The notes under the pieces are model-generated. The model was not told the origin of the DNA. It searched no databases and saw nothing but the letters and a program-made list of their open reading frames with translations. Of a stretch of DNA of 64,000 nt, positions 9,601 through 17,824 are shown piece by piece. The first letter of the stretch is position 1, and every line of letters starts with the position of its first letter. A program made the translations under genes and the position numbers. The stretch comes from a bacterium (lineage in GTDB: Bacteria > Armatimonadota > Zipacnadia > Zipacnadales > UBA11051). The stretch is from positions 1-64,000 of the forward strand of contig JAJFUB010000046.1 of assembly GCA_021372615.1 (NCBI GenBank), written 5' to 3'.

Positions 9601-11242
9601 TGTCGTGGCCGCCGCCGGCATGACCTCCGACGCGGCCACCGTCTCCCTGGACCTCCCGGCCAACGCCGTCGCGGGCAGTGGCCTGGTGCAGGTCGCCCTG
9701 TCGCCCTCGCTGGCCGGGCCGCTGTTTGAGGCCCTCGACTATCTCACCACCTATCCCTATGGCTGCGCCGAGCAGACCATGGACGGCTTTCTGCCCAACA
9801 TGATCGTCGTCAAGGCGCTCAAGGACCTCGGCTCGCAACGGCCGCGCCCCAAGATGCTCGACCGCTACATCAGCTTCGGTCTGCAGAAGCTCCTGCGCTT
9901 CCAGCACTCTGACGGCGGGTGGCACTGGTGGGAGTTCGACGACAGCGACCCATACATCAGCGCCTACATCGTCTACGGCCTGAAGCTGGCTGACATGAAC
10001 GGCTACGTGGCGGCGCACAACGCCATGGTGCGCGGGACGGCGTACCTGCGCGAGGCGCTCACCGAGGAGAACTACCGCGATGCCCAGGCGTATCTCCTGT
10101 GGTCCCTGGCGTTCGCCGATGTCTGGCCCAAGCCGGAGGACCTCCAGCAGGCCACCAACATCGCCGGGCAACTCGCCGCGCAGCGCGCCAAGCTCGACAT
10201 GTTCAGCCAGGCCAGCCTGGCCCTGTCGCTCCACGCCCTGTCGCAGGCCACCGGGCAGGACCCGGCCGTGGCGCCGAAGCTGGCCGAGATGGCCCGGACC
10301 ATCGCCGGCGAGCTCGAGCAGCAGGGCAAACCGCTCGGCCAGGCGCTCTACTGGCCCGCCGACGGCCGCTACAAGTACTCCTGGCTGGACAACAACGTCG
10401 AGGTCACCTCGCAGGTGCTGTCGCTGCTGCTGACCGTCAAGCCCGACAGCTCGGCCATCGTTCCGGCGGTGCGCTGGACCATGGCCGCCCGCAGTGGCAA
10501 GGCCTGGACCTCCACCAAGGACACCGCGGCGGCGGTCCTGGTCCTGACAAGGTACATGGCCCAGAGCAAGGAACTCGGCCAGGCCTTCACTGCGAAGGTC
10601 TTCAGCGGCGACAAGCTCGTCAAGGAGATCGCCTTCAAGCCCGAGGACGCCCTGAAGGACCCGGTCACGTTCGCCATCCCGGCCACGGACCTGCAGACCG
10701 GGGCGAACAAGCTGCGCTTCGCCCTCACCCCTGCCCCTCTCCCAGGGGGAGAGGGGAGCAAGGGTCGCTGCAGCCTGTACTACAGCGCCCGGCTGAGCTA
10801 CCTGCTGCCCAGCAAGGACGTCGTGCCGGTTGCCAAGGGCATCACCATCGAGCGCAAGTACCGCATCCCGGCCGTGGACCCCTCCGGCGCCGACGTGCTC
10901 GACCCGGGCGAGGTCGTGTTCGTGGATGTGACGATCCGCACGAAGGACAACCTCCGCTACGCCCTGCTGCAAGAGCCGATCCCGGCGGGCTGTGAGGTGG
11001 TCGAGGGTGAGGAGGACCGCATCCCGAGCATCGGTTGCGAGCGGCGCGAAGTGTGGGACAACAAGCTGGTCCTGTACTTTGACTACCTGTGGCGCGGGGA
11101 GCGCACCTTCACCTACGTGCTGCGCACCGAGGCCCCGGGCAGCTTCCGCATCCTGCCCAGCACCGCCGAGCTCATGTACTTCCCCGAGGTGCGCGGCAAC
11201 AGCAAGCCGGTGCGGATGAAGATCGCGGATGTGAAGGAGTAG
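6674..11242 (+). CDS. Alpha-2-macroglobulin family protein with thioester motif
   Basis: This is a 1522-residue secreted or periplasmic protein. It has a signal peptide, then a Pro-rich segment (~26-55), successive MG domains including the hallmark YTDRPVYRPGQ, the A2M central segment (AYWGPSVVTDANGTAEV...PDNLTTWRATARG) and the thioester motif YGCAEQ with Cys at 1031. An alpha/alpha helical complement-like domain (HSDGGWHWWEFDDSDPYISAYIVYGL) and a C-terminal receptor-binding-like domain follow. Bacterial relatives are thought to trap proteases by thioester coupling and are often paired with penicillin-binding protein 1C, which is absent here. The ribosome site GGGAGG (6661-6666) contains the previous gene's stop. 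Residues ~1350-1361 (APLPGGEG) are encoded by a palindromic repeat found elsewhere in the window. Confidence 0.93.
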   Translation: MSHSIRWMLIGALVGLCASVVTAQPPMPPPPGSPPLPPPPPGRGVQTRQPSAKAPNLQVSASQRTFAVGKKVLLSLSTYNLKQANLAVYRVALEALAPSAAAAAEDDAKVPGSLPYRLKNLKLRGQRPAKTLTVKTAYSLDSWEEKTVPVMGLAPGVYVVSATAYGIEKRTWLAVSGRAMLAKRSPHEVLAWVVNATTGQPAVGVPVALYGEKGKVQTKATTGDGLVKFDAPPLSTPAWLATQAGDPAFAQGLSPAVVDPYVATLYTDRPVYRPGQNIKFRGTIREFASGQYSLPAASTETVRARIKTDGGSVVYDEQLPLNAWGTFNGEFQLAPEPPLGDYELNVTVGKGAKETIFFHSFRVEAYRKPEFTVDVKIDKPLYKSGDDVYFTISAKYFFGSPVSGGKVSYNIRFNEASEAPPAHIVSAAGLGTAAIGQIEDSFEGAGRLDKDGKLRLYLKTKHLPYDRSLSISAEVSETALRPRSGSDSTLIAGAGINLDISPNAYQYQVGETATVTVRTTDREGKPVSTAVNLSFVENLEDREGRSYEETTKKVVETSSEGRAEVSFPLKRLGYHHFEAWAKDQDGNPVYDSESIDVVKKKELRRWPSLEMSADASSYKPGDTAVIKGETDQLGAWMLVTVEGEHLFSSKVVRLQANQFSFKVPITEDFRPNVEVRAAIIRKGEFTGANDDLSVPFADKQLTVTITPNKDKYQPAETASYAITTRDASGAAVPAEVGLGVVDASVYEIRSDTTPNPFDAFWGERENRVETQFSLENMYPGGAYQMMPAAAPMMERAEMPRDGSSKAGDAAPRVRRFFTDTAYWGPSVVTDANGTAEVKFTVPDNLTTWRATARGVTKATQAGENRKDVVVTMPLLVRFTLPRFYVQGDEATAAATVHNYTGTERNVKVTLTAEGAEILGAAEQSIKLENDGLKRLTWKIKVTGKDNARFLVSADGGPGGKDATEATLPIKPDGAPDVVAAAGMTSDAATVSLDLPANAVAGSGLVQVALSPSLAGPLFEALDYLTTYPYGCAEQTMDGFLPNMIVVKALKDLGSQRPRPKMLDRYISFGLQKLLRFQHSDGGWHWWEFDDSDPYISAYIVYGLKLADMNGYVAAHNAMVRGTAYLREALTEENYRDAQAYLLWSLAFADVWPKPEDLQQATNIAGQLAAQRAKLDMFSQASLALSLHALSQATGQDPAVAPKLAEMARTIAGELEQQGKPLGQALYWPADGRYKYSWLDNNVEVTSQVLSLLLTVKPDSSAIVPAVRWTMAARSGKAWTSTKDTAAAVLVLTRYMAQSKELGQAFTAKVFSGDKLVKEIAFKPEDALKDPVTFAIPATDLQTGANKLRFALTPAPLPGGEGSKGRCSLYYSARLSYLLPSKDVVPVAKGITIERKYRIPAVDPSGADVLDPGEVVFVDVTIRTKDNLRYALLQEPIPAGCEVVEGEEDRIPSIGCERREVWDNKLVLYFDYLWRGERTFTYVLRTEAPGSFRILPSTAELMYFPEVRGNSKPVRMKIADVKE
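10723..10756. repeat. In-frame palindromic repeat inside the alpha-2-macroglobulin gene (family F)
   Basis: A CCTCACCCCTG flank is followed by the hairpin CCCCTCTCCC-AGG-GGGAGAGGGG (10734-10756). The first 21 bases (10723-10743) are identical to the reverse complement of 61388-61408 in an intergenic composite repeat. The copy is read through in frame and adds about 12 residues. Confidence 0.8.
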
Positions 11243-11261
11243 CGCGATGGGGCCGCCGGAG

Positions 11262-11348
11262 GGGCCGGATATCATCCGGCCCGCCGTCACTGGCGCACGG
11301 TGCAAGGCAATGGGAGACCCTCACGACGGGCCGGCTGGTAGCCGGCCC
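11262..11348. repeat. Paired palindromes at the start of the TlpA-like gene (family I)
   Basis: There are two related 21-base hairpins: GGGCCGGAT-ATC-ATCCGGCCC (11262-11282) and GGGCCGGCT-GGT-AGCCGGCCC (11328-11348). They share the outer GGGCCGG/CCGGCCC stem and differ by a compensatory pair next to the loop. The second copy lies inside the likely coding sequence of the thioredoxin-like protein. Confidence 0.75.
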
Positions 11349-11852
11349 CTCCCTGCCCTGCCCTTACTGCTGGCGGCTTCCCTGCTCATTGCGTCGCTGG
11401 CGTCCGCCGACGACACCCGGCCTGCCCCGCAGCCGGGACTGACCATGCCGGCCTTCGCCCTGTTCGATCGGGACGGGCGCCTGCATCGCCTGCCCGACTA
11501 CACCGAGTCCGTGCTGGTCGTCAACTTCTTCGCCTACTGGTGCGACACGTGGGTCAAGCAGTTGCCCCAGCTCAAGGAGCTGTCGCGCCAGCAGGCGGAC
11601 CTGCACTTCCGCCTGATCGGCATCAGCGTGGACGGCCAGTGGTCCGACGCCCGGCGCAAGGTCCTGCGCGACCAGAAGCTCCTCTTCCCGGTGCTGCTGG
11701 ATGGCCGGTCGGAGCTGGCGCGCCAGATCGGCCTGCGCCGCGTGCCGACGGTGCTGGTCCTCGACCGGCAGCGCCGGGTCACATACGTACACGAGGCTTA
11801 CCCCGGCAACCCGCCGGTGCTGGCGGCGGTGCGGAAGGCGTTGTCGCGGTAG
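11310..11852 (+). CDS. TlpA/thioredoxin-like exported protein with a single active-site cysteine
   Basis: The protein has 180 residues, counting from ATG 11310. A hydrophobic segment (LPALPLLLAASLLIASLASA) is followed by a thioredoxin fold: MPAFALFDRDGRLHRLPDY, VLVVNFFAYWCDTW, FRLIGISVDGQW and the cis-Pro strand LRRVPTVLVLDRQRRV. TlpA/ResA proteins normally carry WCxxC. Here the motif is W-C78-D-T-W81, so the resolving Cys is Trp and a classical dithiol-disulfide cycle is impossible. It may be a monothiol reductase, a one-Cys peroxiredoxin-like protein or a structural homologue. The frame extends to ATG 11247, but that longer start runs through two palindromic repeats. Even the 11310 start puts a repeat (residues 7-13, GPAGSRP) in front of the signal sequence. 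No convincing ribosome site is visible. Confidence 0.72.
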   Translation: MGDPHDGPAGSRPLPALPLLLAASLLIASLASADDTRPAPQPGLTMPAFALFDRDGRLHRLPDYTESVLVVNFFAYWCDTWVKQLPQLKELSRQQADLHFRLIGISVDGQWSDARRKVLRDQKLLFPVLLDGRSELARQIGLRRVPTVLVLDRQRRVTYVHEAYPGNPPVLAAVRKALSR

Positions 11853-11865
11853 ACCGACGCCAGCC

Positions 11866-11965
11866 GGTACGCCCGACACTCCTGTCGGGCATTGTGCCGC
11901 ATCGTGGTACGCCCGACACTCCTGTCGGGCATGTTCCGTCGCCCGACAGGAGTGTCGGGCGTACC
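11866..11965. repeat. Three copies of palindromic repeat family A
   Basis: The 25-base unit begins GGTAC and continues as the hairpin GCCCGACA-CTCC-TGTCGGGC. Copies lie at 11866-11890, 11906-11930 and, inverted, 11941-11965. Identical copies occur at 44354-44378 and 55872-55896. Gaps between copies are 15 and 10 bases, and the unit is palindromic, so this is not a CRISPR array. Confidence 0.9.
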
Positions 11966-12003
11966 TGTGTCCTTGCCCCCCAACCTCACCATCGGAGACA
12001 GCG

Positions 12004-13119
12004 ATGACCCCCAAACAGCGCGTCGCCACCGCCCTGCAGCACCGCGAGCCCGATCGCGTCCCGATCATGGAGTTCGCCATTGACTACACCATCGTCGAGG
12101 ACATCCTCGGCCACCCGACCTTCTGGCGCGGCCACTTCAAGGAGATCCAGGCGTACTGGGACGGGCGGCGCGATGAGATCGTGGAGAGCCAGAAGCGTGA
12201 TATCGTCCAGTTCGTGCGCGAGACGGGGCAGGACGGCGTGGCGGTCAATATGGTCCCGCCCAAGGGCTTCCAGCCCGAGCGCCTCCAGCAAGTAGATGAC
12301 GAGACCTGGCGCGACTGGAAGGGCAACCTGTATCGCTACAGCGAGCTGACCCACGACCTGGGGCTGATGAAGGAGAACGCCTTTGAGCCTCAGCCCGCCC
12401 CTGACCTGTGGGAGCCGCCGGCCGAGATAGACGAGTCGGAGTGGGAGCTGATTGACTACGTTCTGGCCGAACTGGGTGACACGCACTACATCATGATCCG
12501 CCCCGGGCGCCGGGCCGCCCTGGGCTACGTGTCGGCCCTGGGTTGGCAGCCGATGATGATGCGCCTGGCCGAAGACCCCGAGGGCGTGCGCGCCAGCCGC
12601 ATCAGGGGCGCCGAGGCCACGGACTGGAGCATGTACCTGGAGCGCGGCGCCGACAACGTCGCCATCGGCGAGGACTTCGGCCACAACCACGGGCCCTTCA
12701 TGTCGCCCGCCACCTTCGAGCATGTCTATGTCCCCGGCATCCGCATCCAGTGCGACAAGCTCCACCAGCGCGGCCTGCCGGTGCTCTGGCACGCCTGCGG
12801 CGACAACCGCCTGATCCTGGACCAGATGATTGACGCGGGGATTGATGTCTACCAGGCCATCCAGCCTGAGGAGGACATTGTAGGCCTCCGTCGAACGTGG
12901 GGCCACCGGATCGCGCTGTGGGGCGGCATCTCCACGCACACCCTCGTCATGGGCACAGCCGAGGAGATCAGGCGGCAGGTGCGCGAGGCCGTGGCGGGCT
13001 GTGGGCCGGGCGGCGGGTACGTGGCCGGAGCCTCGCATTCGGTCTGCGTATCCAGCAAGGCTGAGAACTACCTCGCGGCGATTGACGAGTTGCAGAAGGT
13101 GGGACAGTACCCGCTGTAG
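12004..13119 (+). CDS. Uroporphyrinogen decarboxylase-family protein with H-x-C motif
   Basis: The 371-residue UroD-family TIM-barrel protein opens with the family's characteristic start, TPKQRVATALQHREPDRVPI. It carries H263-A-C265-G-D-N in the position where methyltransferase-type members (MtaA, CmuA) bind zinc. The C-terminal segment reads AGASHSVCVSSKAENY, a variant of the usual final Cys-containing loop. Such proteins transfer methyl groups between cobamide proteins and thiols, or remain uncharacterised. No corrinoid protein or reactivase is nearby, so the substrate is unknown. GGAG lies 6 bases before ATG 12004; the open frame further upstream is only palindromic repeat. The gene is followed 34 bases later by a secreted GH-like gene, perhaps in the same transcript. 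Confidence 0.85.
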   Translation: MTPKQRVATALQHREPDRVPIMEFAIDYTIVEDILGHPTFWRGHFKEIQAYWDGRRDEIVESQKRDIVQFVRETGQDGVAVNMVPPKGFQPERLQQVDDETWRDWKGNLYRYSELTHDLGLMKENAFEPQPAPDLWEPPAEIDESEWELIDYVLAELGDTHYIMIRPGRRAALGYVSALGWQPMMMRLAEDPEGVRASRIRGAEATDWSMYLERGADNVAIGEDFGHNHGPFMSPATFEHVYVPGIRIQCDKLHQRGLPVLWHACGDNRLILDQMIDAGIDVYQAIQPEEDIVGLRRTWGHRIALWGGISTHTLVMGTAEEIRRQVREAVAGCGPGGGYVAGASHSVCVSSKAENYLAAIDELQKVGQYPL

Positions 13120-13153
13120 CGGACGATCCAACTCCGGCTGGCGGAGGTCGCGC

Positions 13154-15511
13154 ATGAATACGAGGAGGCGCCCGGCGCTGCTCATCGCGATGATGGCGGC
13201 GCCGCTGCTTTGTGGCATGGTCGTGGCGGGCCCGGCCAACGTCTGGCTCTACGACATGGGGCAGCCCGACTCGCCTGTCTGGCCCGGCTTTACCCGCCTC
13301 ACCCCCGATAGCGCCTATGCCGCCGACAAGGGCGTGGGGTGGCTCAACCCAGCCGCCGAGCTGCGTGCCTACCGCGCCGAGAACCTCGACGCCCTGGCCG
13401 TGGACAGCGTGCGGGGCACGCGCTCGAACAAGCTCAACCTCCGTCTGGACCTCCCCAATGGCGACTACACGGTGTGGGTCCTGACCGGCGAGATGGGCAA
13501 CATCTGGCAGTTGCGCTACCTGCGCGAGCCCCACGACCTGCTCCTGCAGGGCCAGGTCGTGCAGACCATCGCCCCGCCGGAGGCGGAGCTGTTCCGCCTG
13601 GCCAACTACGACTGGCGCGCGGGTGACGATATCTTCGCGCAGTTCATCGCCCCCCGCTTCACGTGGCTGCGCCATGAGGTCACCGTCACCGACGGCAAGC
13701 TGCTCGTCGGCTTCAGCCCGGCACTCAGCTTCCCGGTCAACGCCGTGGTCGTGGCGGAGCGCGCGGTGGCCACGCGCGTGGCGGACCAACTCCAGGCTCT
13801 CGACGCTGAGCGCCGCGCCGCCTTCAACCAGTTCTGGCGGGAGGTCGAGCCCCCGCCCGACCCCGCCGCTCCCGTGTCCGACACCGAGCGCCAGCGCGGC
13901 TATGTCCTGGCCGAGACGTGCTGCTCGGAGGACCTGCACCCCTGGTCGCAGCCCAGGCCGGCCGATAGCCGCACAGAGATGGCCCTGGTCGCCACTGCAG
14001 GCGAGCAGGAGCAGGCTTCGTTCGCGGTGTACGCCTCGCGCGATCTGCGCGACGTGACGTTCCAGTTGACCGACCTCAAGAGCGAGACTGGGAAGCTCCT
14101 GCCGGCCACGGCCCTGCGCCCTGGCTTGGTGCAGTTCCTGCCCTGGGAGTGCGGGGCCCAGCAATACTCGCTCCAGGAGTGCCTCATCCTCCCCTTGCGG
14201 CCCACCTTCATCGGCAGCGGCACCTGCAGGCGCTTCTGGATCAGCCTGACGACCCCGGAAGCCGCCGCGCCGGGCATCTACACCGGCCGCCTCCAGGTGA
14301 CCGCGGCGAATGCGCCCCCGGCGTCGCTGCAACTGCGTGTGCGGGTCGTGCCGGTGAAGCTGAAGACTCCGCCGGTGGAACGCTTCATGTACTTCGGCAC
14401 GATGTACTACCTGGCGAAGGCCTACTTGCCGCAGTTCGACCCACAGAAGTACTGGGACGCCATCCGGGCCGAGGTCCGCTTCATGCGCGACAACCAGTAC
14501 TGCCGGGCCGAGTGTATCATCAACCCCGATGAGATCAAGATGGACGGCGACAAGATCGCTGACATCACCATGGCCGACACGACGAAGCTGATGCAGATCA
14601 TCCGCGAGGAGAACGCCTGGCCGCGCGACAACACGATGATCTGCCGGGCCGACTTCCTAGTCCTCAAGCTCGGCGGGCGCTACCCGCGCGGGGACCGCGA
14701 CATCCGCTTCGTGCCCACCCCCCAGGCGCGCCAGGAGTTCATCCGTGGCGTGCGGATGATCAACGAGAAGGCCAAGGCCGCCGGCTGGCCGGAGGTGGCC
14801 TTCGAGGCGCTCGGGGAGTACACCAACTTCGGCGAAGCCGGCGCGCAATTCGGCCTCGCGGTGCATGACGCTTTCCGCGAGGCGAAGGTCAGTAACACCC
14901 TCCGGGGCAACGGCGCCTCGGACATGGCTCCGATCCTCAAGGGCTTGGTCATGTACCCCGAACCCAACTCCGCCATGATGAAGACCGAGTGGCTGGACTT
15001 CATGAAGCAGCACGGCAAGCGCCTGTGGGCCTACAACTTCACCCGCAGCCGTTTCTCAGTGGGCTGGTTCTGCTTCAAGCATGGCATCACGCGCGCCAGC
15101 TATGAATCCGGCGTCTATGCCAACGGGCAGCCCGGCAATGTCTTCGAGATCAGCGGCATGTTCCCCATGGGCCTGCCCACGAGCATGACGAGCATCGAGC
15201 CCACGGTGTGGCTCAAGCGCCTGGTCCAGGGCGCAGTGGACTACGAGTACCTGTGGAACCTGGATCAGCGCATCAAGGCCGCCCAGGCTTCCGGCAAGCC
15301 TGCGGCGGTGAAGGCGGCGGCCCAGGCGCGCGCCTGGCTGGATGGGAAGCTCAGCGAGCTGCCCAACGCCATAGACACCGTGTACTGGGACCCGAAGATG
15401 GAGCACGACGTGCAGGGCAAGGAGTGGCCCGTGCGCGACCTGGACAAGTTCCGCTGGCAGATGGCCGACTACATGATGAAGCTCGACCAGGTCCTGGGAG
15501 GGAAGCCATGA
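13154..15511 (+). CDS. Secreted DUF4091-type glycoside-hydrolase-like protein
   Basis: The 785-residue precursor has a signal peptide (RRPALLIAMMAAPLLCGMVVAG). It is followed by an N-terminal domain (NVWLYDMGQPDSPVWPGF...) resembling the beta-sandwich that precedes rhamnogalacturonan-type enzymes. A second sandwich lies around 280-400. A TIM-barrel-like region starts near 410 (ERFMYFGTMYYLAKAYLPQF), and a DUF4091-like end covers ~600-710 (WAYNFTRSRFSVGWFCFKHG, VQGAVDYEYLWNLDQRI). DUF4091 proteins are predicted glycosidases without a settled substrate, and I cannot name the catalytic acids. GGAGGT lies 5 bases before ATG 13154. The stop overlaps the next start as ATGA, so both proteins are probably made together and exported together. 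Confidence 0.78.
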   Translation: MNTRRRPALLIAMMAAPLLCGMVVAGPANVWLYDMGQPDSPVWPGFTRLTPDSAYAADKGVGWLNPAAELRAYRAENLDALAVDSVRGTRSNKLNLRLDLPNGDYTVWVLTGEMGNIWQLRYLREPHDLLLQGQVVQTIAPPEAELFRLANYDWRAGDDIFAQFIAPRFTWLRHEVTVTDGKLLVGFSPALSFPVNAVVVAERAVATRVADQLQALDAERRAAFNQFWREVEPPPDPAAPVSDTERQRGYVLAETCCSEDLHPWSQPRPADSRTEMALVATAGEQEQASFAVYASRDLRDVTFQLTDLKSETGKLLPATALRPGLVQFLPWECGAQQYSLQECLILPLRPTFIGSGTCRRFWISLTTPEAAAPGIYTGRLQVTAANAPPASLQLRVRVVPVKLKTPPVERFMYFGTMYYLAKAYLPQFDPQKYWDAIRAEVRFMRDNQYCRAECIINPDEIKMDGDKIADITMADTTKLMQIIREENAWPRDNTMICRADFLVLKLGGRYPRGDRDIRFVPTPQARQEFIRGVRMINEKAKAAGWPEVAFEALGEYTNFGEAGAQFGLAVHDAFREAKVSNTLRGNGASDMAPILKGLVMYPEPNSAMMKTEWLDFMKQHGKRLWAYNFTRSRFSVGWFCFKHGITRASYESGVYANGQPGNVFEISGMFPMGLPTSMTSIEPTVWLKRLVQGAVDYEYLWNLDQRIKAAQASGKPAAVKAAAQARAWLDGKLSELPNAIDTVYWDPKMEHDVQGKEWPVRDLDKFRWQMADYMMKLDQVLGGKP

Positions 15512-17775
15512 GACGGCTGCGCGCGCTGCTGCCTGTCGCCCTGCTGTTGGCCCTCCCCTGGCCGTCGTCGGCGGCCGAGGCCTGGACCGTTCCCGAAGCC
15601 GACTGGCGCCTGCCGCTGCGGCTCGTCGGCGACCTGTACGCCCGCGGCGACGCCACGGCCACGGTCGTACTCGACTTCAACCGGCTGCTGGAGCCCGGCC
15701 GAGTACTGGCCGCCGGGTCGCTCGTCCTGTGCGACGCGGCGAGCGGCGAGCGGCTGCAGGTGACGGTGGCACAGGAGGCCCAGCTCCGCTATGCCTCGGG
15801 CAACCCCATCCTGCGGCTGCAGTGGCCTCTCCCCCGCCTCGCCCCCTTCGAAGCGCACCTGTGCCACCTGTACTTCCGCACCGTCGCGCCCGGCGACGCG
15901 CAGGCCTGGCAGCCCCTGGCCGCCACGTTCGTCCCCGGGGCCGAGACCGGCGGTCTCGTCACCAGCTTCGAGGAGCCCGACCCGGCCCACGCGGACTGGC
16001 CGCTGCACTTCGTCGCCGGCGGGTGGGACCAGCCCGGTGAGAAGAGCGAGCGCGTCTGGTCGGACCAGGCGGCCCGCACCGGGCAGCGCTCGCTGAAGAT
16101 CGCCCGTGTCTTCGAGAACGGCCCTCCGGCGAACACGAACCGCCCGTTCTGGTGGGCCTGGCCGCCCCCGATCGAGGTGCGCGAGGGCCAGTCGCTGCGC
16201 CTGGAAGCCTGGCTCAAGGCCGTCCGCCTCAAGAACCGCGCGGCGGCGTTCCTGTCCCTGCAGTTCACCGATGGCAAGAACCAGCGCCTCAACGAGGGAC
16301 GTCTGCAGCTACACGGCGCCAGCCTGCCCCACGACTGGACGTATGTCAGCGGCGTAGCGACCGCACCCGCAGGGGCGCGCAAGGCCACGGTGTCCTTCAA
16401 CCTCACCAGCGACGAGGGCGAGGTCTACTGCGACGACCTGCGGGTCTCGCTCGTGCCCGGCAGCAGCTTGCCGCCGCTGTCGGTGACGCCGGAAGCCATG
16501 GAGCCCAGGCCTGCGGCCGCCGTCGAGACCGCCGCCGACAAGGTGCTGCACGTGAGCGCCGCAGCCCGCCCCCCAACCGTGGACGGCGCCCTCGACGATC
16601 CCTGCTGGGCCACCGCCGGCCGCAGCAGCGCGTTCGAGGTCCACTCCAGAAACCCCGACACGCCCCCGGTGCAGACGACCGTCCTGGCCTGCGCCGACCG
16701 CGAGGCGCTCTACTTTGGGTTCATCTGCCAGGAGCCATCAACGGAGCATCTGCTCGCCGGCGCGACCGAGCGCGACGGCCCCCTCTGGAAGGACGACTCG
16801 GTGGAGCTGTTCCTGGACACGAGCCTCGACCGGCACACCTACTACCAGATCATCGTCAACTCGCGCGGCGTGCTCTTCGATCAGGACACCGGCGCGCCCG
16901 GCCTGGCAGGCGACAAGTGGAACGGCCCTATCGTGGCCGCCGCGCAGGTCGCCCCCGACCGCTGGACCGCCGAGATCAGGCTGCAGTTCGTCGGCTTGCG
17001 CCTGGCGGAGGCCGCGGGCAGCCAGTGGGGCGCGAACTTCGCCCGCTCCAGCTTCCGCGGCAACCGCGCCCTGTACACGTGGGTGAAGGTCGGCGCCAAC
17101 TTCGGCGAGCCGGCGCGCTTCGGCCGGCTGGTGCTGCCCTTCGACCCCGCCGCTGATGTCATCAGCGGACGGCCCCTGCTGTCCGAGCGGCTCTTCTTCG
17201 GCCAGGGCGGGGTGCCGCTGGAGATCACCAGCCGGCGCGACCAGCCGGCGCAGGTCCGCGCGGCCCTCGCCGTAGACGGCGAGAGCCGCCGCCTCGGTGA
17301 GACGACAGTGACCGTGCCCCCACGCGGCCAGGTAGTCGCCCGTATCCCGTGTGTCTTCAGCCAGCCGGGCCCCATCACGCTGCGCTACGACCTCACCGAG
17401 GAGCCGGGCGGTCGACTGCTGTACACGACCGCTGTGACGCACACCGTGCCACCGCCCCTGGCGCTCACGCCCGATGCCCGCGTCGTCTACGGCGAGGACT
17501 CCTGCCTGACGGGACGCTGGGCCGTTGCCCTCGATCCAGCCGCGGCGTCTGCCACGACGCTGGAGATCTCTGCCATGGCAGCAGGCGCCGCGCAGCCCCT
17601 GGTGACGCGGACCTGGACCGCCCCGGCGGCGGAGGACGCCTACGCGCTGCCGCTGGCGAAGCTGCCGCCGGGTCGCTACGCGGTGCGGGCCCGCCTGCAG
17701 CAGACGGGACAAGTCATCGGGGAGGCGAGCTACCCCTGCGAGATCATCGCCGGGCCGTTTGCAGCGGCGCGGTGA
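15508..17775 (+). CDS. Secreted multidomain protein with CBM9-like carbohydrate-binding domain
   Basis: The 755-residue precursor has a signal peptide (MRRLRALLPVALLLALPW...). Residues ~30-160 form a beta-rich domain. Residues ~155-310 look like a galactose-binding-type sandwich (TSFEEPD...VYCDDLRVS). Residues ~350-540 are a CBM9-like domain: VDGALDDPCWATA, ALYFGFIC, DDSVELFLDT, TYYQIIVNSRGVLFD, WTAEIRL. C-terminal Ig-like sandwiches follow. No catalytic domain is evident, so it probably binds a polysaccharide or partners the DUF4091 protein, with which it overlaps by four bases. CBM9 domains bind sugar chain ends. The enzyme activity, if any, is unknown. Confidence 0.75.
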   Translation: MRRLRALLPVALLLALPWPSSAAEAWTVPEADWRLPLRLVGDLYARGDATATVVLDFNRLLEPGRVLAAGSLVLCDAASGERLQVTVAQEAQLRYASGNPILRLQWPLPRLAPFEAHLCHLYFRTVAPGDAQAWQPLAATFVPGAETGGLVTSFEEPDPAHADWPLHFVAGGWDQPGEKSERVWSDQAARTGQRSLKIARVFENGPPANTNRPFWWAWPPPIEVREGQSLRLEAWLKAVRLKNRAAAFLSLQFTDGKNQRLNEGRLQLHGASLPHDWTYVSGVATAPAGARKATVSFNLTSDEGEVYCDDLRVSLVPGSSLPPLSVTPEAMEPRPAAAVETAADKVLHVSAAARPPTVDGALDDPCWATAGRSSAFEVHSRNPDTPPVQTTVLACADREALYFGFICQEPSTEHLLAGATERDGPLWKDDSVELFLDTSLDRHTYYQIIVNSRGVLFDQDTGAPGLAGDKWNGPIVAAAQVAPDRWTAEIRLQFVGLRLAEAAGSQWGANFARSSFRGNRALYTWVKVGANFGEPARFGRLVLPFDPAADVISGRPLLSERLFFGQGGVPLEITSRRDQPAQVRAALAVDGESRRLGETTVTVPPRGQVVARIPCVFSQPGPITLRYDLTEEPGGRLLYTTAVTHTVPPPLALTPDARVVYGEDSCLTGRWAVALDPAAASATTLEISAMAAGAAQPLVTRTWTAPAAEDAYALPLAKLPPGRYAVRARLQQTGQVIGEASYPCEIIAGPFAAAR

Positions 17776-17824
17776 GACGGGCCGAGGAGGAGATTGCGCC
17801 CGCGAGGCCGAACGCGCTGGTGTC

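Noticed and set aside
7199-11305. Very long open frame on the minus strand opposite alpha-2-macroglobulin (and similar ones opposite 1455-3596 and 17744-19432)
   Set aside because: In GC-rich DNA, antisense frames of good genes stay open. The translations are low-complexity Arg/His/Gly/Ala-rich with no domain, while the plus-strand genes show clear families.
11866-11965. Short repeated units at a near-regular spacing that could suggest a CRISPR array
   Set aside because: Units are palindromic, one is inverted, gaps are 10-15 bases, only three copies are present and no cas gene is near.
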